This document shows, piece after piece, positions 1 to 6,466 of a stretch of DNA of 7,908 bases. A program made the position numbers and the translations under genes. The stretch comes from Deltaproteobacteria bacterium (GTDB lineage Bacteria > Desulfobacterota > BSN033 > UBA1163). Within the stretch, counting starts at the first letter, position 1; each line of letters begins with the position of its first letter. The notes beneath the pieces were generated by a model, which was not told the DNA's origin, did not search any database, and saw only the letters and a list, made by a program, of their open reading frames with translations. Where the stretch lies: NCBI GenBank assembly GCA_016875155.1, contig VGSD01000120.1, forward strand, positions 1-7,908. Reading direction: 5' to 3'.

Positions 1-763
1 GATAGGCCTTCCAGATCTCTTTCTCTGCGATCCCCGGCTTCACAAAGAGGTGGGCTGTCACCAGAATCCCCCGCACCATCTCAATCGATGTGGCAGAAAA
101 ATAGATATGATGACCCAACTCCTGCTCCATCTCTGCAATGTGACGGTGTCCGGTGGGTTTATAGGATCGGACGCAACCGCTTCGCTCAGGGTGATGAGAG
201 CCCTCGCTGACTGCATTGCCCCCTTCTGACGAACCGCATTTGGCTTCGGCGACAACAGGCAAGGCTGTATCCACCAAGCCCAATTTAAAGAGGGGCCAAA
301 GGGGCAGAATCGTTGCCGTGGCATTGCATCCTGCACCGCTAATGTAGCGGGTCTTTTTCATCTCATCTCTATGGAGTTCCACGTTTCCATAGACAAACTC
401 AGAGAGCTTCTCCGGATGAGGATGCTCGACTTCGTACCATTTCTGATAGGCGGAGGTGTCCTTGAGCCTGAAGTCTGCGGAGAGGTCCACAATTTTTTCG
501 GCCAGACCGCTCAATTCATTGAACCTCTGCATGAACTGGGTGTGGGGAAGGGAGACAAAGAGGAGATCAACCCTTTCAAGTTCTTTGATTGTGCAGAAAT
601 CGAGAGAAGTTCTTTTGCGAAGATTCGGATGAACCTTTGTGATTGGTTTTCCAGCGTTTCTTTCTGAGGTAGCCTGATGGACCTCCACATGAGGATGATC
701 GATGAGAAGCCTGAGAAGCTCCCCACCGCCATAACCAGATGCGCCAACGATCGAAACCTTCAT
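1..763 (-). CDS. lysY: LysW-aminoadipyl/glutamyl phosphate reductase LysY (ArgC family), 3' end cut by window
   Basis: NADPH-dependent cytosolic reductase expected to convert the LysW-bound gamma-phosphate of alpha-aminoadipate (or glutamate) to the semialdehyde. The first 254 residues are visible; family members are about 345 residues long, so roughly 90 C-terminal residues lie beyond the window. A glycine-rich nucleotide-binding motif [14 protein letters not shown] is at residues 7-20, the catalytic-cysteine motif [15 protein letters not shown] is at 143-157 with Cys146, and [11 protein letters not shown] near 206-216 matches the ArgC-family catalytic-histidine region. The stretch [13 protein letters not shown] is more LysY-like than proteobacterial ArgC-like. 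The ATG at 763 overlaps the lysX stop codon as ATGA, so translation is probably coupled. The reading frame is intact over the visible part. Substrate (aminoadipate or glutamate) cannot be settled from this gene alone. Confidence 0.93.
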   Translation of the reverse strand, partial: MKVSIVGASGYGGGELLRLLIDHPHVEVHQATSERNAGKPITKVHPNLRKRTSLDFCTIKELERVDLLFVSLPHTQFMQRFNELSGLAEKIVDLSADFRLKDTSAYQKWYEVEHPHPEKLSEFVYGNVELHRDEMKKTRYISGAGCNATATILPLWPLFKLGLVDTALPVVAEAKCGSSEGGNAVSEGSHHPERSGCVRSYKPTGHRHIAEMEQELGHHIYFSATSIEMVRGILVTAHLFVKPGIAEKEIWKAY

Positions 764-1602
764 CTTTTTCCCACCTTCAGAACATAGTCCACGACTTTGG
801 CAGGGATGTTCACTCCTGTCGTATCAATGCTGTTTCTGAATTCCATAGTATAGTTGACTTCGTTGATCGAGAGCCCTTCTGGAGTCTCAAAGAGATCAAT
901 GGCCACCACGCCTCCACCCACGGCTTTGGCGGCACGGATGGAGATTTCATGAAGTTCATCTGTCACCGGGCAATTGGAAGCCCTAGCTCCACGGGCGGTG
1001 TTGGTAATCCAGTGTTCTGAGTGGCGATAGATCGCACAGATACAGCTATCTCCGACAACGAAACTCCGGATGTCCCTGCCGTGTTTCTCCATATACTCCT
1101 GAATGTAGAAGATGGAGTGATGATAGCTTCCGAGGGTCTCTTTATGCTCAAGGATCGCCTCAGCCGCATCTCGGTCATTGACCTTCGAGAGCAGTCTGCC
1201 CCACGAACCGGTGTTGGGCTTGATGACACAGGGGTAGCCCAATTCATCCATGGCGGCAAGGGCTGACTCAGGGGTGAAGGCGAGATAACAGCGTGGCGTT
1301 CGAAGGCCGGCCTTGATGATGGTCTGTGTGGTGAGAAACTTGCTACCGCAGACCTCTGCCACCTGATAGGTGTTGACTGTGGGGATGCCAAAGTCCTCGA
1401 ATACTTTAATAGCATGGATGGCCCTCGAATGGTTGACACACCGTTCGATGACCACATCGAAGGAGTAGACATTTTTGTGGAGGTTGAAGACGATCTCCCT
1501 GTCATCGATGGTCATCACCTCGACACCGGAGCGGGTTCGAAATTCGTCCAAGAGGAGTTTCTCCTCTTTCCGGATAATGGAATGGATTAAGCCTACTTTC
1601 AT
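760..1602 (-). CDS. lysX: Alpha-aminoadipate--LysW ligase LysX (ATP-grasp, RimK-like)
   Basis: ATP-grasp ligase of 280 residues, the usual LysX length. It joins the alpha-amino group of alpha-aminoadipate to the C-terminal glutamate side chain of LysW, protecting the amine for the next steps. Visible motifs: ERCVNHSRA (53-61), the ATP-binding [17 protein letters not shown] (125-141), [11 protein letters not shown] (174-184), HWITNTARG (197-205), and the metal/nucleotide and substrate region [10 protein letters not shown] (234-243) plus [21 protein letters not shown] (247-267). From memory, this last segment closely resembles the Thermus LysX segment with TMEF-K/R-N; archaeal ArgX-type enzymes for glutamate differ here, so aminoadipate (lysine synthesis) is favoured. 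An in-frame TAA lies a few codons upstream of the ATG, and GGAG sits 8 nt before it, which fixes the start. It lies downstream of lysW and overlaps lysY by 4 nt. Confidence 0.93.
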   Translation of the reverse strand: MKVGLIHSIIRKEEKLLLDEFRTRSGVEVMTIDDREIVFNLHKNVYSFDVVIERCVNHSRAIHAIKVFEDFGIPTVNTYQVAEVCGSKFLTTQTIIKAGLRTPRCYLAFTPESALAAMDELGYPCVIKPNTGSWGRLLSKVNDRDAAEAILEHKETLGSYHHSIFYIQEYMEKHGRDIRSFVVGDSCICAIYRHSEHWITNTARGARASNCPVTDELHEISIRAAKAVGGGVVAIDLFETPEGLSINEVNYTMEFRNSIDTTGVNIPAKVVDYVLKVGKR

Positions 1603-1753
1603 CTTCTTCGCTCCATCTGTGGCAATAAGTTATTGTCCGAAGTTATACGGGAGTTCCCCTAATCTGCTTCAAGGTCCAAATGAGTGGCGAGTCGGTTTCC
1701 GGTAGGTGTCTCTCACGATGGGTGTGAGGGGAGTCACGCAATGGGGTGGACGA
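1603..1753 (-). other. lysW-lysX intergenic spacer, 151 bp
   Basis: The spacer is unusually long for genes of one pathway on one strand. I see no credible ORF and no strong terminator in it. There is a small palindrome, CAATAA-G-TTATTG (1623-1635), and a weak 5-bp stem, CTCAC/GTGAG (minus strand), close downstream of lysW. The lysX Shine-Dalgarno lies at its lysX-proximal edge. A leader or attenuation role is possible but not shown. Confidence 0.4.
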
Positions 1754-1912
1754 TCACTCACCCCAGTCTTCTTCCTCCTGAGGGGCTTCCTGAACGCTGT
1801 CTTTGCCTGTTACCTCCAGTTCGGAGCCGCAGTCTCCACAAGTAATAATTTCCCCCTTTTCCGTGCCTTCAACCAGTTTGAATTCAAGTCCGCAAACAGG
1901 ACACTCCGCCAT
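1754..1912 (-). CDS. lysW: Amino-group carrier protein LysW (52 aa)
   Basis: Small acidic carrier protein on which lysine (or ornithine) intermediates are built; its C-terminal glutamate side chain is the attachment point used by LysX. The protein has 52 residues: an N-terminal CPVCG (4-8) and a second CGDCGSELEV (25-34) form a four-cysteine zinc ribbon. The tail is strongly acidic (QEAPQEEEDWGE, 41-52) and ends in EDWGE, the hallmark of LysW. The ATG at 1912 is preceded by GGGAGG with 8 nt spacing. The gene is upstream of lysX on the same strand. It is too short for many ORF callers and easy to miss. The zinc ribbon with an EDWGE terminus next to lysX and lysY makes the call nearly certain. 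Confidence 0.96.
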   Translation of the reverse strand: MAECPVCGLEFKLVEGTEKGEIITCGDCGSELEVTGKDSVQEAPQEEEDWGE

Positions 1913-1944
1913 TGCCCGTTCCTCCCATTAGAGTCAAGCAATCA

Positions 1945-1971
1945 TTTATACTATTTTGGCCTCAATGTCAA
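1945..1971 (-). promoter_or_regulatory. Candidate sigma70-type promoter for lysWXY
   Basis: The minus strand has a perfect TTGACA (1971-1966) and TATAAA (1950-1945) with a 15-nt spacer, about 2 nt shorter than ideal. Predicted start is near 1938, giving a leader of about 26 nt that carries the lysW Shine-Dalgarno. It lies in the 130-bp gap after the second tctC, where I see no convincing intrinsic terminator, so read-through from the transporter operon is also possible. Confidence 0.5.
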
Positions 1972-2042
1972 CCTTACCCGCTGGCGAGATTGACGATGAT
2001 GTGGATGATGTTGCCATCCTTTACACATTATCTGCCGAATAG

Positions 2043-3029
2043 CTACTTCTTGACTGGCAGTGTAGGAACAATTTCTTTGAACATTGCCAAGTCCGCCATC
2101 AGTTCCTTCTTGTAATCTTCACCGGTTTTAAAATCAATGGCGACCCCTTCAATCTTCTCAGCGATTGCGATCACCTTCGGATCCTTTAACGTTTTTTCGA
2201 TAGCCCCCTCCCACTTGCTCACAATGGAAAGAGGTAATCCCTTTGGACCTCCAAGGCCAAGCGCTGTTGCAAAAGATGATTTCTTATATCCCTTTTCTGC
2301 GAGGGTCGGGATGTCTGGAAAACTGGGCAACCGCTTTGGAGAACAAACGGCTAAGAGGCGAATTTTGCCTGAAAGAACATGTGCTTTGATCGGGGGCAGG
2401 GATGCCACGGCAAAATCGACATGGCCTCCCAAGAGGTTTGTTGTGACCTCTCCACCTCCGTCGAAGGGGATGTAAGTAATATCGACTTTTGCATCCCGGT
2501 TGAACACCCCAAGGATCATGTGGGGAGTGCCCACAATGCCCATACCTGCGGTCTTCAATTTCTTGGGGTTGGTTTTAGCGAAGGCAACAAGATCTTCCAG
2601 AGTCTTAAAAGGGGATTCATTCCGTACAGCGAAGCCGAAACCGACGACGCATGTTTTACCAATGTAAGAGATGTCTTTTTCAGGATCGTATGGCATATTC
2701 GGTGTAAAGGCGGGTGCAATGCTTACAGCCTCAGGACTGATATTCACAAGCGTATATCCATCGGGTTTTGAATTCACCACAGAAGAGGTACCGACCACTC
2801 CTCCTCCCCCTGGCTTATTCACGATGACGATGGTTCCCTTCATGTTGCTGGCAAGAGCATCAGAAATGCTTCTCCAGAAGATGTCCGTAAGGCCTCCTGG
2901 GCTATAAGGGATGACAATCTGGACTGGATTTGATGGGTAATCTTGTGCCTGAGGGCTGCCAATCCATAGAAAACAGGCCCATATCACCGGAAGGATGAAA
3001 CTTATTTTTATGACGGTTTTTTTCTTCAT
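2043..3029 (-). CDS. tctC: TTT-family periplasmic substrate-binding protein TctC, second copy
   Basis: Extracytoplasmic receptor of the tripartite tricarboxylate transporter family (Bug/TctC, 328 residues, normal length). It captures a carboxylate in the periplasm and presents it to TctAB. An N-terminal signal peptide (basic MKKK, hydrophobic to about residue 24, cleavage likely after QAQ) precedes the mature YPSNPVQIVIPYSPGGLTDI; VNKPGGGGVVGTS (70-82) and KPDGYTLV (88-95) are TctC hallmarks. A TTG codon at 3059 would extend the protein by 10 residues, but the ATG at 3029 is preceded by AAGGA at 7 nt, places the signal peptide correctly and gives exactly the length of the paralogue upstream. 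It is last in the transporter operon. Identity to the neighbouring tctC is about 64% by hand count. Ligand unknown. Confidence 0.92.
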   Translation of the reverse strand: MKKKTVIKISFILPVIWACFLWIGSPQAQDYPSNPVQIVIPYSPGGLTDIFWRSISDALASNMKGTIVIVNKPGGGGVVGTSSVVNSKPDGYTLVNISPEAVSIAPAFTPNMPYDPEKDISYIGKTCVVGFGFAVRNESPFKTLEDLVAFAKTNPKKLKTAGMGIVGTPHMILGVFNRDAKVDITYIPFDGGGEVTTNLLGGHVDFAVASLPPIKAHVLSGKIRLLAVCSPKRLPSFPDIPTLAEKGYKKSSFATALGLGGPKGLPLSIVSKWEGAIEKTLKDPKVIAIAEKIEGVAIDFKTGEDYKKELMADLAMFKEIVPTLPVKK

Positions 3030-3068
3030 AATTTCGTCCTTTCTAATCCTCTGCCTCAACCTGACAGG

Positions 3069-3085
3069 ATCTCGGAGGCCGAGAT
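3069..3085. repeat. Perfect stem-loop between the two tctC genes
   Basis: ATCTCGG-agg-CCGAGAT forms a 7-bp stem with a 3-nt loop directly abutting the stop codon of the upstream tctC. In the operon's direction no U-tract follows, so it is not a classical terminator; it may act in mRNA processing or 3'-end protection. Read on the plus strand it is followed by a T run (TATTTTTT), which looks like a terminator for antisense transcription, but the T run is only the reverse of the Lys-Lys-stop codons. Confidence 0.4.
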
Positions 3086-4071
3086 TATTTTTTAGCAGGG
3101 AGCGTCGGAAGGATCTCCTTAAACGTTGTGAGATCAGCCATCAGATCTTTTTTGTAGCCCTCACCGCTCTTAAAATCAATGACCACACCTCCAAGTTTTT
3201 CAATGACGGCAATGACCTTTGGATCCTTCATCGTCCTGTCCATGGCTTCCTCCCATTTGCTGGCGATGGCAGGGGCTAAACCCTTTGGGCCTGCCAGACC
3301 AACACCCGTTGCAATGGACGCTTTCTGATATCCTTTTTCTCCCAACGTCGGGATATCAGGGAAATCCGAGAGTCGTTTGGGGGAACAAAAGGCTAAGATG
3401 CGGGCTTTCCCTGCGAGAACATGCGATTTGAGCGAAGGCAGGGAGGCTATACAAAGGTCTGTGTGTCCCCCTAAAAGATTGGTGACACTCTCTCCGCCAC
3501 TATCGAAAGGAACCGGGGTGATCTCGATCTTTGCGTCACGGTTGAAGACCTCTAATATGATATGGGGAGTGCTCCCAATACCCATCACCGCGGTCTTCAA
3601 CTTCTTAGGATTGGCCTTTGCAAAAGCGATCACCTCCTCAATCGTCTTAAAAGCGGAGTCTGATCGGACCGAAATGGTAAAGGCGAAGGCAGCCATTTTG
3701 GCAATGTAAGTAAAATCTGTCTCAGGATTATACGGGACGTTGGGTGTGAAAACAGGTGACATGCTCAGCGGGTCGGAGTTGGCCGACACCAGTGTATATC
3801 CATCTGGCTTTGCATTTGCACCAAAAGAGGTTCCTACCACCCCTCCTCCTCCCGGCTTATTGACAAGGATGATGGTTGCTTTCATATGACTCGCCATGAA
3901 CTCAGAGGTGCTCCTCCAGAAGATATCCGTAAGCCCTCCCGAACCAAACGGAATGACGATCTGTACTGGACTTTTCGGGTAATCCTGCGCGTATGAACCG
4001 CCAATCCACAGCAGGCAGGCCAATACAATAAAAAGAGTGAAGAACATTCTTTTTCTGATTTTCTTTTGCAT
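3085..4071 (-). CDS. tctC: TTT-family periplasmic substrate-binding protein TctC, first copy
   Basis: Periplasmic carboxylate receptor of 328 residues for the TctAB transporter encoded just upstream. The signal peptide (MQKKIRKRMFF then a hydrophobic stretch to about 25, likely cleaved after SYAQ or nearby) is followed by DYPKSPVQIVIPFGSGGLTDI. VNKPGGGGVVGTS (70-82) and KPDGYTLVSANSDPLSM (88-104) are family motifs. The ATG at 4071 has AGGAGG at 6 nt spacing, the best ribosome site in the operon, and lies 14 nt after tctA, so the genes are cotranscribed. It aligns without gaps to the next gene; divergence is greatest at residues 91-140, consistent with a different or shifted ligand preference. 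The ligand cannot be named from sequence. Confidence 0.93.
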   Translation of the reverse strand: MQKKIRKRMFFTLFIVLACLLWIGGSYAQDYPKSPVQIVIPFGSGGLTDIFWRSTSEFMASHMKATIILVNKPGGGGVVGTSFGANAKPDGYTLVSANSDPLSMSPVFTPNVPYNPETDFTYIAKMAAFAFTISVRSDSAFKTIEEVIAFAKANPKKLKTAVMGIGSTPHIILEVFNRDAKIEITPVPFDSGGESVTNLLGGHTDLCIASLPSLKSHVLAGKARILAFCSPKRLSDFPDIPTLGEKGYQKASIATGVGLAGPKGLAPAIASKWEEAMDRTMKDPKVIAVIEKLGGVVIDFKSGEGYKKDLMADLTTFKEILPTLPAKK

Positions 4072-4085
4072 GGTGTCCCTCCTTT

Positions 4086-5588
4086 TTAATCTCCTTCCCT
4101 TAAATTTTCCCTCAATCTTTTCTTCCTTAACAAAAGAGGGGAGAGAAGGATCAGTAATGCCATGATCAGGAATGAAGCAGAGATAGGCCGCGTGAAGAAG
4201 ATATCAAACCCTCCCTCTGAGATCATCAGAGAACGTTGGAGGGCCTTCTCCATCATGGGGCCGAGAACTAATGCCAGAACCAGCGGGGCAGCTTCATAGT
4301 TGAACTTCTTCATCAGGTAACCGACTAAACCAAAGACGGCCATGATGATGACATCGTAAGGATTGTTATTGGTGATATAGGAACCAATGATGCAGAGCAG
4401 GAGGATGAGCGAAAATAAAAAATGATATGGAATTTTCAAGATCTTAACCCAAAGGCCGATCAGGGGAAGATTTAGGACGAGTAGCATTGCATTTCCTATG
4501 TAAAGGCTGGCTACCAAACCCCAAAAAACTTGAGGAGCCTCCTGTATGAGGAGAGGACCCGGTCGTAATCCATGGATCATCAGCGCTCCTAAAAGCAGCG
4601 CCGTTGCAGCGCCTGTGGGAATCCCCAGGCTGAGCATGGGAACGAGAGTCCCTGTGGATGCAGCATTATTTGCCGCTTCAGGACCCGCCACTCCCTCAAT
4701 CACTCCGGTACCAAACTTCTCCGGATGCTTGGAAAGCTTTTTTTCAACGACATAGGAGACAAAGGTCGGGATGACAACACTCATCCCGGGGATAATCCCC
4801 AAAAAGAATCCGAGGACAGTACCCCTTCCGATGGGACCGATGCTGCGTCGCCAGTCTTCAAGGTTTGGGAAAAGCCCTTTGACCTTCGTTTTAAAAATCT
4901 CCCGCTTGAAGGTTGCCTCAACATTAATGAGGACTTCAGAAATACCAAAAAGGCCGATCACCACCTGGATGAGTCCGACTCCATCCATAAGAGTGATGCT
5001 TTTGTAAACAAATCGGGGAACCCCTGTCATTTGGTCTAGCCCGACGGTTCCCAGGATCAGCCCAAAGCAGACCATGATCAGGGCATTGATCATAGAACCT
5101 CTCGCCAAATAGACCATAATGCTTAACCCCAGCACCATGAGGGTAAAATATTCAGGGGGGCCAAATCTGAGAGCAAAACCAGCCAAGGTCGGGGCGAGAA
5201 AGATGAGAAGGAAGATGGTGATGGTTCCTGCGATGAAAGATCCAAAGGCTGAGATTCCAAGGGCGGGTCCAGCTCTCCCATTCCGTGCCATCTGGTACCC
5301 GTCAAGACAGGTTACAACAGAGGCGGCCTCTCCAGGGATATTGACGAGAATCGAAGTCGTGGATCCTCCATACATGGCGCCATAGGTGATGCCAGCCAGC
5401 AGAATAATGGTTGAAACAGGAGGGACATAAAAAGTAACAGGGAGAAGCAAGGAGAGGGCTGCTGCTGGGCCCACCCCAGGCAGAACGCCAACGAGCGTTC
5501 CGATCAAGACACCGAAGAAACAGTAAAGAAGGTTTATCGGTTGGATGGCAACGCCGAACCCCCAAAGGAGGTCTTTGAAGATGTCCAT
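4086..5588 (-). CDS. tctA: TTT-family large membrane permease subunit TctA
   Basis: Large integral-membrane subunit of a tripartite tricarboxylate transporter, a secondary (ion-coupled) carboxylate importer. From the chosen start it is 500 residues, typical of the family, with about 11-12 hydrophobic segments. Diagnostic motifs: GVLPGVGP (34-41) and its internal-repeat counterpart GIIPGMS (264-270), ITYGAMYGGSTTSILVNIPG (67-86), EGVAGPEAANNAA (298-310) and LGIPTGAATA (321-330). The start is ambiguous: an ATG at 5603 overlaps the tctB stop as TGATG, but the ATG at 5588 has AAGGA at about 6 nt and begins MDIFKDLLWGFGVAI, matching usual TctA N-termini, so I prefer 5588. It lies directly after tctB and 14 nt before the first tctC. 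Confidence 0.95.
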   Translation of the reverse strand: MDIFKDLLWGFGVAIQPINLLYCFFGVLIGTLVGVLPGVGPAAALSLLLPVTFYVPPVSTIILLAGITYGAMYGGSTTSILVNIPGEAASVVTCLDGYQMARNGRAGPALGISAFGSFIAGTITIFLLIFLAPTLAGFALRFGPPEYFTLMVLGLSIMVYLARGSMINALIMVCFGLILGTVGLDQMTGVPRFVYKSITLMDGVGLIQVVIGLFGISEVLINVEATFKREIFKTKVKGLFPNLEDWRRSIGPIGRGTVLGFFLGIIPGMSVVIPTFVSYVVEKKLSKHPEKFGTGVIEGVAGPEAANNAASTGTLVPMLSLGIPTGAATALLLGALMIHGLRPGPLLIQEAPQVFWGLVASLYIGNAMLLVLNLPLIGLWVKILKIPYHFLFSLILLLCIIGSYITNNNPYDVIIMAVFGLVGYLMKKFNYEAAPLVLALVLGPMMEKALQRSLMISEGGFDIFFTRPISASFLIMALLILLSPLLLRKKRLRENLREGD

Positions 5589-5602
5589 GAATGGTCCTTC
5601 CA

Positions 5603-6058
5603 TCAGAACCCTAAGATCCCACGGGGGATCTGGGTTCGAAAGATGACATTAAAGACGAGGTTGGCGGCAAAGGTGGTGATCAATCCCCCGATGATGGCGG
5701 TCTTCCAGGTCTGAGGTTCCACAACCTTGAGCAGCAGACACATAAAGACGAAAGTATTAATGAGAAATCCAACGGTTTCGAGGGAAAACGCATAGAGGGC
5801 TATTGAACCCAGTATGATCACAATATTCCACCATCGAAAAGGCTCCTGACGGGGTGTTCCCTCTATGTTATTCTTTTTTTTGCTTGATTGGTAAAGGGCA
5901 GCCAGAGAAAGGATGAGCAGGATGAAACCTGCACAGAAAGGGAAAAACCCCGGTCCGGGTTTATTGATTGCCCCTAATTTGTAACGATAGGCTTCGATAC
6001 AAATAAAAAGGGAGAAGAAAAACCAGAAAAGATTACAATAAAGATGGAGTCGCTTCAT
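5603..6058 (-). CDS. tctB: TTT-family small membrane subunit TctB
   Basis: Small membrane subunit of the TTT importer, 151 residues with about four predicted helices (roughly 5-22, 38-56, 76-110 as one or two, 118-145). The conserved NKPGPGFFPF after the first helix (32-41) is the recognisable TctB signature. A hydrophilic lysine-rich loop (QSSKKKNNIEG) separates helices 2 and 3, as is common in these poorly conserved proteins. The ATG at 6058 starts the first helix at the expected distance. I see no strong Shine-Dalgarno ahead of it, so initiation may be weak. It is the first gene of the operon, and its stop overlaps or nearly abuts the tctA start. Confidence 0.9.
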   Translation of the reverse strand: MKRLHLYCNLFWFFFSLFICIEAYRYKLGAINKPGPGFFPFCAGFILLILSLAALYQSSKKKNNIEGTPRQEPFRWWNIVIILGSIALYAFSLETVGFLINTFVFMCLLLKVVEPQTWKTAIIGGLITTFAANLVFNVIFRTQIPRGILGF

Positions 6059-6141
6059 CTGTTTACGGAGTGGAAATAATCCATTGATCTGTTTCTATGA
6101 AGCCGTTCTATATGCAGAACCACATTATAAAAATATGCGTG

Positions 6142-6171
6142 GATATAACTGGAACCCTCATTTCTTGTCAA
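6142..6171 (-). promoter_or_regulatory. Candidate sigma70-type promoter for the tctBACC operon
   Basis: The minus strand has a perfect TTGACA (6171-6166) and, 18 nt further, TATATC (6147-6142); shifting to a 17-nt spacer gives the weaker TTATAT. A second, perfect TATAAT lies at 6129-6124 but has no matching -35 box. Either would leave a leader of about 60-80 nt before tctB. The promoter sits just outside the adjacent inverted-repeat element. Confidence 0.45.
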
Positions 6172-6196
6172 GAGATTTAATGGTCTCTTTTTAAAG

Positions 6197-6391
6197 TTAT
6201 ACCTAAATTGAGCGATTCTTTTTGAGAACCTCTTTAGCAACAGGCTTCAGGTCACGTTTAAAATCACCTAGAGGGTGATTTGTAGCGCAAGGCTTTAGCC
6301 TTGCTTGCCTACCGCAGGTAGGCATGAGAAGCAACCCTAAAGGGTTGCGCTACAATGAAATTTAAAATAAATCGCTCAATTTAGGTTATAA
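6197..6391. mobile_element. MITE-like non-coding element with terminal inverted repeats and four internal hairpins
   Basis: Near-terminal arms ACCTAAATTGAGCGATT (6201-6217) and its exact reverse complement (6370-6386) match over 17 bp, and with one inserted base the arms extend to 6197 and 6391. TAT directly flanks both 17-bp arms and could be a short target duplication. Inside lie four hairpins: 6261-6281 (8-bp arms), 6287-6304 (8-bp arms, 2-nt loop), 6306-6324 (8-bp arms) and 6331-6348 (8-bp arms). An 11-bp outer pair, 6280-6290 with 6345-6355, contains GTAGCGCAA and its complement and encloses the last three. At about 195 bp, with no ORF, it fits a miniature inverted-repeat element mobilised in trans. 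No transposase is in the window. Confidence 0.65.
6282..6353. repeat. Inner compound palindrome flanked by GTAGCGCAA arms
   Basis: Three consecutive palindromes sit between GTAGCGCAA and its reverse complement: GCAAGGCT-tt-AGCCTTGC, TGCCTACC-gca-GGTAGGCA and GCAACCCT-aa-AGGGTTGC. The outer arms share their GCAA ends with the first and third palindromes, so either one long cruciform or separate hairpins can form, not both fully. This unit may be an independent REP-like repeat nested in the larger element. Confidence 0.6.
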
Positions 6392-6466
6392 TCAACAAGG
6401 GCGGCTTACCTAACCAATCTCAATCACACTCTCTTTTAACGGGATAACTCATCACAACAGAGCGTT

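Larger units (their letters stand above)
6059..6466. other. Gene-free stretch between tctB and the NicX-like gene
   Basis: This 408-bp stretch separates two minus-strand genes. It holds a candidate tctB promoter (6142-6171) and a hairpin-rich inverted-repeat element (6197-6391). The remaining 75 bp next to the NicX-like stop (6392-6466) show no clear terminator or ORF. A 61-codon frame crossing the left half has no coding character. Confidence 0.6.

Noticed and set aside
963..1505. 180-codon minus-strand frame within lysX
   Set aside because: It is an out-of-frame shadow of the clearly conserved lysX; its composition is Ser/Arg/Pro-rich and low-complexity.
1623..1635. Operator-like palindrome CAATAA-G-TTATTG before lysX
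   Set aside because: It is a single short AT-rich palindrome with no second copy and no promoter beside it; chance is likely.
1976..2030. Terminator after the second tctC
   Set aside because: Only a weak GGATG/CATCC stem without a T run can be drawn, so a transcription stop here is not supported.
3030..3059. TTG-initiated 10-residue extension of the second tctC
   Set aside because: The extension would put a charged stretch before the signal peptide and would encode the Shine-Dalgarno of the better ATG at 3029.
3069..3093. Intrinsic terminator on the plus strand (stem plus T run)
   Set aside because: No plus-strand gene leads into it, and the T run is the complement of the AAA AAA TAA end of tctC.
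6055..6240. 61-codon minus-strand frame ending in an ATGA overlap with tctB
   Set aside because: It covers a promoter-like region and one end of the inverted-repeat element, has no Shine-Dalgarno and no recognisable domain; the overlap looks accidental.
6261..6353. Closely spaced repeats resembling a CRISPR array
   Set aside because: The units are different palindromes rather than one direct repeat, and there are no regular spacers or cas genes.
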